Assembly: GCA_029288515.1 (NCBI GenBank)
Contig: JARIHB010000111.1
Location: forward strand, 1-5,656
DNA: 5,656 bases
DNA from: Candidatus Saccharimonadota bacterium
GTDB lineage: Bacteria > Patescibacteriota > Saccharimonadia > Saccharimonadales > UBA4665
Direction of reading: 5' to 3'
Shown here: one piece after another, positions 1 through 5,625 of the stretch
Layout of the letters: the number at the start of each line of letters is the position of its first letter
Numbering within the stretch: the first letter of the stretch is position 1
Program-made: the position numbers and the translations under genes
Notes under the pieces: generated by a model
What the model was told of the DNA's origin: nothing
What the model saw: only the letters and a program-made list of their open reading frames with translations
The model's database searches: none

Positions 1-2
1 GC

Positions 3-1808
3 AAATATGGTGTACCTAAGTCAACCTTCAGACAGATCGTAGTAGACGCACACTATGTGACGAGATTCGATAAGCCGAGCTTCAGTGATAACGCACAAGA
101 GAAGTCGATCGTTACTTTATATAAAGTCGATGACGATATGCAAGCTTTTCTTCGGGATAAAATTCACATTGACGTCCCCGGGGAAAGATTTATCGGTGAT
201 TCAACGGTTCTCTTGATGCCATATCAAATGACTAAAATAATCAATGAAGCACCTTATCTGATTGCCATGTCTGTCGATGATCTAAATAATATAATTTTAG
301 ATAAAGATGATAATGTCAAGCAAAGAGAGCCTTGGATGGCCTCGATTGATGATCCAACGAATGAACCTACTATCGGCGTAATTGATACTCAATTTGATGA
401 GAGTGTATATTTCAGTAAATGGGTAGAATATGAGAATCTTTCTGACTCTAAATTCGGTGAAAACACACGACATGGAACGGCCATATCTTCAATAATTGTA
501 GATGGGCCAAGTATCAACCCTGAATTAGAAGATGGCTGCGGCAGATTTAGGGTTAGACACTTTGCTGTCATTGGCAAGGATAGAGAGAGCGCTAGCTCTT
601 TCGATATTATGCGTAAGATAGAAAAAATTGTTAAAGCTAATACCGATATTAAGGTATGGAATCTCTCGTTAGGCTCCGATAGAGAGGTAGCTAAAAGTTA
701 TATATCACCTGAAGCCGCGCTGCTTGACGAACTACAAAAAAAACACGACATTATTTTTGTTGTTTCTGGAACTAACTATTTAGATGCTAAGGAAGCTGGC
801 GAAAAGCTTATAGGTTCACCCGCAGATTCTATTAATTCAATTGTTGTAAATGCAGTCAATGGTAGTAATGAGCCTGCGATATATAGTCGCAAAGGAGAGG
901 TGCTTTCGTTCTTCAAAAAACCAGATATCGCATCTTTCGGTGGCGATATAGGTGATAATGGAGTTACCGTCTGTACGCCGATGGGGAAATCCACAATGAG
1001 GGGAACATCTGTTGCAACTCCCTGGGTGACTCGTAAGGTCGCGTTCATAATTGAAGTTCTCGGATTTAGTCGAGAAGTTACAAAGGCCTTAATAGTAGAT
1101 GCTGCTGCTGGATGGAGTGATACTGGTAATGACCCTAAAAAATCAACATTGATGGGATACGGTGTAGTGCCTCGGCACATCAACGATATCGTTCAGTCAA
1201 GCGACAATGAAATTAAATTTATACTTGAAGCCGTGTCTGAACAATACGATACTCACGCTTATAACCTTCCCGTCCCTGTAGACAACGGGAAGCACCCTTT
1301 TATCGCGAAGGCTACTTTATGCTATTTTCCTAAATGCTCAATCAGTCAAGGTGTCGATTATACTAATACCGAACTTGATGTGTATATCGGAAGGATGAAT
1401 CCAGGCGGCAAAAATCCTGGACTAAAACCAATAGACAAAAACGTACAAAGTATTGATGACGGCACCCCTCATAGGGTTCATGAAGAGACTGCTCGGAAGA
1501 TATTCAGAAAATGGGATAACACTAAACATATACGGGAAGTTATCGGCGATAAGATGATGCCTAGAAAAGCATACGATCAGGGTCTGTGGGGTGTAAGTGT
1601 TAAGACTAAAAATAGATTCGATACAGACGATGGGAAAAACCTCAAATTTGGCTTAGTAGTGACACTCCGTGAAATGAATAATGTTAACCGAATAAGAGAT
1701 TTTATTAGGCTATGTGGAGTTCGTGGGTGGCTTGTAGATCGAGTGGATATCGACTCTAGGGTTGAGGTTTACAATAAAGCCCAAGAAACAATTGATCTAG
1801 ATTTTTAA
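3..1808 (+). CDS. S8 family (subtilisin-like) serine peptidase, 5'-partial
   Basis: Subtilase-fold serine endopeptidase. Counting from the GTG at 57 (583 aa), the catalytic Asp is D110 in GVIDTQFD, the His is H139 in RHGTA, the oxyanion-hole Asn is N240 in VVSGTN and the nucleophile is S318 in RGTSVATP, so the triad is complete. Residues 1-100 look like a pre-catalytic domain, about 104-385 are the protease core, and about 410-583 form a beta-rich C-terminal domain. No signal peptide, membrane helix or sorting signal is visible, so a cytoplasmic location is inferred. The frame has no stop from position 3 onward, and the GTG at 57 has no Shine-Dalgarno sequence, so the gene probably starts upstream of the window; 57 is only the first possible start inside it. 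The DNA is more AT-rich than the genes to the right. The protein resembles cytosolic subtilases found in accessory and defence-type loci; its substrate is unknown. Protease assignment is secure, biological role is not. Confidence 0.9.
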   Translation, partial: KYGVPKSTFRQIVVDAHYVTRFDKPSFSDNAQEKSIVTLYKVDDDMQAFLRDKIHIDVPGERFIGDSTVLLMPYQMTKIINEAPYLIAMSVDDLNNIILDKDDNVKQREPWMASIDDPTNEPTIGVIDTQFDESVYFSKWVEYENLSDSKFGENTRHGTAISSIIVDGPSINPELEDGCGRFRVRHFAVIGKDRESASSFDIMRKIEKIVKANTDIKVWNLSLGSDREVAKSYISPEAALLDELQKKHDIIFVVSGTNYLDAKEAGEKLIGSPADSINSIVVNAVNGSNEPAIYSRKGEVLSFFKKPDIASFGGDIGDNGVTVCTPMGKSTMRGTSVATPWVTRKVAFIIEVLGFSREVTKALIVDAAAGWSDTGNDPKKSTLMGYGVVPRHINDIVQSSDNEIKFILEAVSEQYDTHAYNLPVPVDNGKHPFIAKATLCYFPKCSISQGVDYTNTELDVYIGRMNPGGKNPGLKPIDKNVQSIDDGTPHRVHEETARKIFRKWDNTKHIREVIGDKMMPRKAYDQGLWGVSVKTKNRFDTDDGKNLKFGLVVTLREMNNVNRIRDFIRLCGVRGWLVDRVDIDSRVEVYNKAQETIDLDF

Positions 1809-1839
1809 AATGACAATTGCTTGAGTAAGAGTAGAGCAG

Positions 1840-2007
1840 TTAATCTTTCAGCTCTTGTTTATCGTCATATAGCTCAATTAATGTGGAATAGAAATCAACA
1901 AATCCATCACCAATTTCTTTCACTTCTTCAAGCATAAACGGTTGACTATATTGCTCCTCTAAAATGAGCCGAAGCTCTTCATGTGCTTCATCGCTAATTT
2001 CGGCCAT
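1840..2007 (-). CDS. Small acidic protein of unknown function (55 aa)
   Basis: I do not recognise a characterised function. The product is 55 aa, strongly acidic and predicted to be mostly helical, with two amphipathic stretches (start MAEISDEAHEELRLIL, end STLIELYDD). It resembles, from memory, a widespread group of 50-60 aa hypothetical proteins in CPR genomes with a helix-turn-helix-like two-helix layout; that is inference. The start at 2007 is chosen because GGAG lies 6 nt upstream (2014-2017). An in-frame ATG at 2022 would give 60 aa and has no Shine-Dalgarno sequence, but it would fit the upstream promoter with an 8-nt leader. The gene converges on the protease gene (31-nt gap) and follows the MiaA-like gene on the same strand, with a hairpin and a candidate promoter between them, so it may be transcribed on its own. 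Codon use and protein-like composition favour a real gene, but its shortness keeps this uncertain. Confidence 0.6.
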   Translation of the reverse strand: MAEISDEAHEELRLILEEQYSQPFMLEEVKEIGDGFVDFYSTLIELYDDKQELKD

Positions 2008-2036
2008 AGCAAGCTCCGCCATCAGTGAAATAAAAA

Positions 2037-2066
2037 GTTATATTCCCGTACCTAACGCCCAGCCAA
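2037..2066 (-). promoter_or_regulatory. Candidate sigma70-type promoter for the small acidic gene
   Basis: On the minus strand a -35-like TTGGCT (2061-2066) and a -10-like TATAAC (2037-2042) are separated by 18 nt. The predicted transcription start is near 2030, ahead of both possible starts (2022 and 2007). Found by eye; AT-rich DNA makes chance matches easy. Confidence 0.4.
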
Positions 2067-2083
2067 AATCATTCCAACAGCGG

Positions 2084-2118
2084 AAAGATGTCCAAACTTG
2101 GACATCTTTTTGTTTTTA
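2084..2118 (+). terminator. Rho-independent terminator, plus-strand orientation
   Basis: A perfect 11-bp stem (2084-2094 pairing with 2099-2109) with a 4-nt AACT loop is followed on the plus strand by a T-rich run through about 2118. In the minus direction the stem is followed by only three T's that belong to the stem, so termination of the MiaA-like transcript would be weak. Its most likely client is the protease gene, whose transcript would read through antisense to the small acidic gene before stopping here. Confidence 0.75.
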
Positions 2119-2124
2119 TTGAAA

Positions 2125-3117
2125 CTACCGGGGTCCATAGGCACCACTAGCTAACATCTTACGTGTAAATTCGGCTGGTTGGATGCCCGTCTCCTGATAA
2201 CGCCGTATATAAGAACCAATAACACTGGCCGCTTGCTCAGGATGGTTCAGCCACAGAACTGTATTTCCGAACTTACGGAATGCTACTGATTGATTCCAAG
2301 CCAGCGCCAGGGTGTTTACGGCAATTTCACGACGAGCTTTATCGTGGTTACCTATACCGTTGCCATTTTCAGGCATAAACTCTTTATACCCGATTGCACG
2401 TTTCAATGGCGCCACCCAGCCGTATGTATCTACTAGGCGTTTCACCTCTTGCGGTAGACCTTCGTCCCACATCTGATCTATCCGGCCTAAAATACGCTTT
2501 GCCGTTTCACGGCCGAGTAGATTGATACCAACTATCAACCCATGCCGCTTAAGTGGTGCGTGCATGAGCCCAGCTTCAATATGCCAAATCAGTTTTTCCC
2601 GAACGCTGGCCGGAGAGCCTTCATAGTCAAAGCTATAGTCCCACTCCTCGCAGAATCTGAATAGCTCCTTATCGCTCATCGCTGCCACCGACTCCCTCCA
2701 TTCTGGATCTAGCTTCCATCTTGTTTCCCGGCGCAGCGTATCAACTACTTGCGGCGAGCCGCCCACGGCAAGCGCATAGCCACCCCGACTATTAACTCCG
2801 GCAAATGCCTGAGTAGCCAGTTTACCGAGCGTTTGTAATGTATCGTGCTGTGGTGGCTGATATTCTTGACTTATATCAAAGCCGACAAGACTACCCAAAT
2901 GAAATATATCGACCAAATGGTGGGGAACGGCTTGTCGATCTTCGACGGTGGGCTTTGCGGTGCCAATATCCATCTCTGCCCAGGCGGTATAACGGTCAGC
3001 TGTCACAATCTCTATGCCCGGCGTCTCCATGGCGGCCATCATGGCGGCGCTCGATTTGCCAGCACCCGTAGATCCAATGACAAAAAAAGTAGGATTAGTT
3101 TCGGGGATCAATGACAT
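2125..3117 (-). CDS. Divergent tRNA dimethylallyltransferase (MiaA)-like protein
   Basis: A 330-aa P-loop protein of the MiaA/isopentenyltransferase family; canonical members prenylate adenine 37 of tRNAs reading UNN codons, using dimethylallyl diphosphate. Family marks are the P-loop GSTGAGKS (15-22), the near-invariant MDIGTAKP (49-56) with PHHLVDI (65-71), a central helical region, and the C-terminal block RIDQMWDEGLPQEV (212-225) with AIGYKE (241-246). Length is in the usual 300-330 range. Departures are clear: the DSxQxY motif reads DRYTAW (41-46), GGTGLY reads GGSPQV (119-124), and the RQxAKRQxTWFR-type C-terminal block is degenerate (NTLALAWNQSVAFRKF). The general-base Asp (D41) appears to be kept. 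It may therefore be a diverged enzyme or a paralog with another substrate. The start at 3117 is set by AAGGAG 5 nt upstream (3123-3128); the in-frame ATG at 3225 would add 36 unconserved residues. Confidence 0.85.
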   Translation of the reverse strand: MSLIPETNPTFFVIGSTGAGKSSAAMMAAMETPGIEIVTADRYTAWAEMDIGTAKPTVEDRQAVPHHLVDIFHLGSLVGFDISQEYQPPQHDTLQTLGKLATQAFAGVNSRGGYALAVGGSPQVVDTLRRETRWKLDPEWRESVAAMSDKELFRFCEEWDYSFDYEGSPASVREKLIWHIEAGLMHAPLKRHGLIVGINLLGRETAKRILGRIDQMWDEGLPQEVKRLVDTYGWVAPLKRAIGYKEFMPENGNGIGNHDKARREIAVNTLALAWNQSVAFRKFGNTVLWLNHPEQAASVIGSYIRRYQETGIQPAEFTRKMLASGAYGPR

Positions 3118-3122
3118 AAGAA

Positions 3123-3128
3123 CTCCTT
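3123..3128 (-). promoter_or_regulatory. Shine-Dalgarno site of the MiaA-like gene
   Basis: The minus strand reads AAGGAG, 5 nt before the ATG at 3117. It is the only strong ribosome binding site directly preceding a gene start in the window, and it decides the start of this gene against the longer in-frame option at 3225. Confidence 0.85.
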
Positions 3129-3134
3129 GATGGT

Positions 3135-3163
3135 ATCCTAACCTTAACCAATGCATGAGGCAA
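3135..3163 (-). promoter_or_regulatory. Candidate promoter of the MiaA-like gene
   Basis: A -35-like TTGCCT (minus strand, 3158-3163) and a -10-like TAGGAT (3135-3140) are spaced by exactly 17 nt. Each hexamer matches consensus at four of six positions. The predicted start near 3128 would leave a leader of only about 11 nt holding the Shine-Dalgarno sequence. Weak evidence. Confidence 0.3.
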
Positions 3164-3304
3164 ACCCATATGCCTATAAGGTTATCCTCAAAAGTTTGGA
3201 ATATATCCACTATCCCCAGCCACAAGGCAAGGTCGACATCGGAATGGCTGGACAGTGCGTGTCATCGAACAAGCGCATTAAGCTCAATATGCTATGCTGT
3301 AAAG

Positions 3305-3310
3305 TATAAT
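3305..3310 (+). promoter_or_regulatory. Consensus -10 element upstream of cyoE
   Basis: A perfect TATAAT lies 14 nt before the cyoE ATG. No convincing -35 hexamer stands at 16-18 nt spacing. A start about 7 nt downstream would give a leader near 8 nt, too short for a normal Shine-Dalgarno sequence, and none is visible. Confidence 0.5.
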
Positions 3311-3324
3311 CCGTTAGATTAACT

Positions 3325-4179
3325 ATGCTTAAAGCCTACTACAGACTCACCAAACCCGGCATTATATATGGCAACATACTCACTGCGGCAGCGGGCTTCT
3401 TGCTTGGTTCGAATGGTCATATACACATTGGGCGATTGCTGGCTGCACTGGCCGGTACGGCGTTGGTTATTGCCTCGGCGTGCGTTATCAACAACTACAT
3501 CGACCGCGACATCGACGCTAAAATGGCGCGCACCAAAAAACGCGCACTGGTGCGCGGTACTATCACCGGTACACAGGCACTTATCTATGCTGCCGTGCTG
3601 GGCGTCATCGGGTTTACCATACTGCACACATATACAAATGCGCTCACAGTGGGGGTTGGCGTAGTTGGATTTATCGATTACGTGGTCTTGTACACTTGGT
3701 CTAAACGACACACTCAGTTAGCTACACTGATTGGCAGTATTTCCGGAGCCACACCGATTACGGCCGGATACACGGCCGCAACGGGTGCATTTGATGCTGG
3801 CGCGCTGCTGGTATTCATTGTGATGGTGATATGGCAGATGCCCCACTTTTATGCCATCTCACTCTTCAGAAAGGACGACTATGCGGCCGCACATATACCG
3901 GTCTTACCTCTTGCAAAAGGCATACGTCGCACCAAAATTCACATTTTGTTGTACATTGCCGCTTTTGCGGCGGCTGTTACAGCATTAACGGTATACAACG
4001 TTACGGGCTACACATTCTTGGCGATTATGATACTGCTCACCGGTGTGTGGTTCTGGCGCGGACTGCAAGGGCTGCCCAGCACAGACGACAAACGTTGGGG
4101 ACGTAAGATGTTCTTGTTTTCGCTCATCATGTTGTTGGCGTTGTCGTTGCTACTGTCCGTAGACACGTGGTTGCCATAA
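3325..4179 (+). CDS. cyoE: Protoheme IX farnesyltransferase (heme O synthase)
   Basis: UbiA-type membrane prenyltransferase (also called CtaB) that adds a farnesyl group from farnesyl diphosphate to protoheme IX, giving heme O for the bo3-type quinol oxidase encoded at the right end. At 284 aa it is full length for the family. The first Asp-rich motif is NNYIDRDID (56-64; N56, D60, D64) with the following KMARTKKR; the conserved YTWSKRHT (123-130) and GATPITAGY (141-149) follow; the second substrate-binding segment is WQMPHFYAISLFRKDDY (170-186) leading to HIPVLP (190-195). About seven to nine hydrophobic helices cover the chain. The ATG at 3325 precedes LTKPGI, the usual N-terminal family motif. 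No Shine-Dalgarno sequence is visible and a TATAAT lies 14 nt upstream. A small membrane protein gene follows after 16 nt. In E. coli cyoE closes the cyoABCDE operon; here it faces cyoCD instead. Confidence 0.97.
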   Translation: MLKAYYRLTKPGIIYGNILTAAAGFLLGSNGHIHIGRLLAALAGTALVIASACVINNYIDRDIDAKMARTKKRALVRGTITGTQALIYAAVLGVIGFTILHTYTNALTVGVGVVGFIDYVVLYTWSKRHTQLATLIGSISGATPITAGYTAATGAFDAGALLVFIVMVIWQMPHFYAISLFRKDDYAAAHIPVLPLAKGIRRTKIHILLYIAAFAAAVTALTVYNVTGYTFLAIMILLTGVWFWRGLQGLPSTDDKRWGRKMFLFSLIMLLALSLLLSVDTWLP

Positions 4180-4189
4180 GCCGTATACT
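4160..4189 (+). promoter_or_regulatory. Candidate promoter inside the cyoE 3' end
   Basis: TAGACA (4160-4165) and TATACT (4184-4189), each matching consensus at five of six positions, are separated by 18 nt. The predicted start falls on or next to the A of the ATG at 4196, so this promoter would give a leaderless mRNA for the 87-aa protein. A 5-bp inverted repeat (4185-4189 with 4193-4197) overlaps the start codon. Confidence 0.4.
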
Positions 4190-4195
4190 GAAAGT

Positions 4196-4459
4196 ATGAT
4201 TCTTATACTTCATATATCTATTGCTCTCGCCAGCATATTACAAACAAGCTATACGCTGTTCTCACCGAGTAAGAACGGCCTGCGCGTGTCGTATGCCTTA
4301 CTTGGGTTAACGCTAGCAAGCGGCACGTTTTTGGTATACATCACAGCCAGTCATATACTGGAAACGTGTGTAATGGGACTGTTGTATACCGGCTTCATCG
4401 CGTTTGGCATTGCCCGTGCGCGGCATATGCTGGCTAAAGATTCTGTTTCGGCTACATAG
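4196..4459 (+). CDS. Small three-helix membrane protein in the cyo locus
   Basis: An 87-aa hydrophobic protein with no characterised function that I can name. Three membrane segments are predicted at about 2-22, 32-51 and 54-75, joined by short polar loops (SPSKNGLR at 23-30), and a basic, polar tail (RARHMLAKD). Two histidines sit at or within the membrane segments: H6 in LHISIAL and H53 in TASHILETC, the latter near C58; such residues could bind heme or copper, but this is speculation. It lies 16 nt after cyoE on the same strand, and its stop is 3 nt from the convergent cyoD stop. That placement suggests a role linked to heme O or oxidase assembly. No Shine-Dalgarno sequence precedes the ATG; it may be expressed from the cyoE transcript or as a leaderless mRNA. 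The sequence is clearly protein-like, and short membrane proteins of this layout occur near oxidase genes elsewhere (from memory). Confidence 0.82.
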   Translation: MILILHISIALASILQTSYTLFSPSKNGLRVSYALLGLTLASGTFLVYITASHILETCVMGLLYTGFIAFGIARARHMLAKDSVSAT

Positions 4460-4462
4460 CCT

Positions 4463-5173
4463 TCACTCTTGCGGCATCACCATAAAGCTGCCGTGTGTTT
4501 CCTCATGTAGATGGTCGTGGAATTGGTACGTGCCGGTTTGGGAGAGGGTGATCGTAACACCTTTGCCTTTACGGGCGTCCAGATCAGATTCTCCGGCGTA
4601 CGCTTCATGGTGAGGGTGCGTGCCAAAGGCTATCTCCCGCTCTACATCATCTTGGTTGATGAAGGTAAGCGTGTCGCACTTATACGCCATAACATGCTCC
4701 GGGCTTACCTGGCCGTCTTTAATAACTACCTGGTGATTGTCGTGCACGCCTTGGCAAGCACCGGTCTTCTCTCCGCCTATTTGGTAAATGCCCTCATCTT
4801 GCACGAGCTTCTTTGAGGCTTCTTTGGTAGTCATGGGAGTCATGTTGTAGTGCAAATGGTGCATAATCCACAGCGAGCCCACCACTACCAGCAAGATAAT
4901 GCCGACTGTAGAGATAAAGAAAAGGAGGTTCCAGTGCGGCTTTGGCTCCCGCCCCAAGTGCAGGAAGAACACAATCTGTACGATCATCTGCAATATAGCA
5001 AATCCCAGAATCGTCGCCACCAGTGCGTTACCGGCCACCACATGCCCAACAACCAGCCAGTACGGTACAAACGTGAATAGCAGCGACAATATAAATCCGG
5101 TAACATACGACTTTGCCGTGCCATGTTCGCGCTTCAACTTTGTACCGGTGGGATGTGTGTTATTCATACTCAT
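4463..5173 (-). CDS. cyoD: Cytochrome bo3 quinol oxidase subunit IV with C-terminal cupredoxin domain
   Basis: A 236-aa protein. Residues 16-112 match CyoD: HGTAKSYVTGFILS (17-30), helices at about 24-46, 52-74 and 83-105, FLHLG (70-74) and GSLWIMHHLHYNM (99-111). CyoD is an accessory subunit thought to help assemble the heme-copper centre of subunit I. Typical CyoD is about 110 aa and ends there; this one has roughly 125 extra residues. From about 140 to 234 they form a cupredoxin-like domain: ACQGVH, YKCDTLTF, AFGTHPHHEAY and TGTYQFHDHLHEETHGSF. The usual ligand Cys position is replaced in a His-rich cluster (H219, H221, H223, H227), with H186, H188 and H189 upstream and C140/C166 possibly forming a disulfide. 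With the N-terminus inside, three helices place this domain outside the membrane. The start at 5173 overlaps the cyoC stop as ATGA, indicating translational coupling; ATG 5167 is an alternative. Confidence 0.93.
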   Translation of the reverse strand: MSMNNTHPTGTKLKREHGTAKSYVTGFILSLLFTFVPYWLVVGHVVAGNALVATILGFAILQMIVQIVFFLHLGREPKPHWNLLFFISTVGIILLVVVGSLWIMHHLHYNMTPMTTKEASKKLVQDEGIYQIGGEKTGACQGVHDNHQVVIKDGQVSPEHVMAYKCDTLTFINQDDVEREIAFGTHPHHEAYAGESDLDARKGKGVTITLSQTGTYQFHDHLHEETHGSFMVMPQE

Positions 5174-5625
5174 ACAAATGCCATTAAGTACACTACTGTA
5201 AAGATAAATATCCAAACGATGTCGAGGAAGTGCCAGAACAGGCTCAGCAAGCTCAGCTTACGCACCATGTGCTTGTTAAGGCCGCGCGCCATCACGAACG
5301 ATAGTGTGATCCCCATCCACAGCAGTCCGGATGTTATGTGCAATCCATGCGTGCCCACCAGCACAAAGAACGACGACAAAAACGCGTTACTGCTCATGGT
5401 GTGGCCCTCGTGAATAAACTCGGCGAATTCGTGGACCTCAAAGCCCAGGAACATCAAGCCGAGCAGAAAGGTAATACCGAACCACGCCAACACCTGGTTC
5501 TTGTTGCCCTGACGGGCAGCGATCATACCAAGCCCGCAGGTAAAGCTGCTGGTAAGCAGCAAGAGCGTTTCGGTCAGCGCCAGTGGGGAGCTAAAAAGGT
5601 CGCGGCCGGACGGCCCGCCCACGGT
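5170..5625 (-). CDS. cyoC: Cytochrome bo3 quinol oxidase subunit III, 5'-truncated by contig end
   Basis: C-terminal 151 residues of CyoC, a membrane subunit of the heme-copper ubiquinol oxidase that flanks catalytic subunit I. The fragment starts at TVGGPSGRDLF, matching TAGGPTGKDIF of the 204-aa E. coli protein near residue 54, so about 50 residues including the first helix are missing. Family motifs follow: ETLLLLTSSFTCG, the FEVHEF segment with the conserved Glu, FFVLVGTHGLHITSGLLWM, and the C-terminal LFWHFLDIVWIFIFTVVYLM. Four membrane helices remain. The truncation is technical: the coding sequence runs into Nextera adapter at 5626. Reading through the adapter in frame gives a false N-terminus MYKRQ from a GTG at 5640, which should be removed. 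The stop overlaps the cyoD start (ATGA). cyoB and cyoA are expected upstream, beyond the right edge. Confidence 0.95.
   Translation of the reverse strand, partial: TVGGPSGRDLFSSPLALTETLLLLTSSFTCGLGMIAARQGNKNQVLAWFGITFLLGLMFLGFEVHEFAEFIHEGHTMSSNAFLSSFFVLVGTHGLHITSGLLWMGITLSFVMARGLNKHMVRKLSLLSLFWHFLDIVWIFIFTVVYLMAFV

Noticed and set aside
776..1183. 135-codon minus-strand open frame inside the protease gene
   Set aside because: It is antisense to the catalytic core, including the Ser motif, and its translation resembles no protein family. It is a shadow of the real gene.
2838..3114. Two overlapping plus-strand open frames opposite the MiaA-like gene
   Set aside because: They lie antisense to the P-loop and MDIGTAKP region of the real gene, and their translations are low in protein-like features.
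3118..3225. N-terminal extension of the MiaA-like protein starting at 3225 (36 extra residues)
   Set aside because: The ATG at 3117 has AAGGAG at 5 nt, and the P-loop then falls at the usual distance from the start. The extra residues fit no family motif and lie in the divergent promoter region.
3319..3711. 130-codon minus-strand open frame across the start of cyoE
   Set aside because: It is antisense to the Asp-rich motif of heme O synthase, and its composition is unlike a real protein.
5174..5215. CyoD starting at 5215 with 14 extra residues
   Set aside because: It would overlap cyoC by 46 nt. The ATG at 5173 makes a clean ATGA overlap with the cyoC stop and lies close to the usual CyoD N-terminus.
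4404..5413. Several plus-strand open frames of 69-101 codons opposite cyoD and cyoC
   Set aside because: They are antisense to well-identified conserved proteins and show no family motifs or ribosome binding sites.
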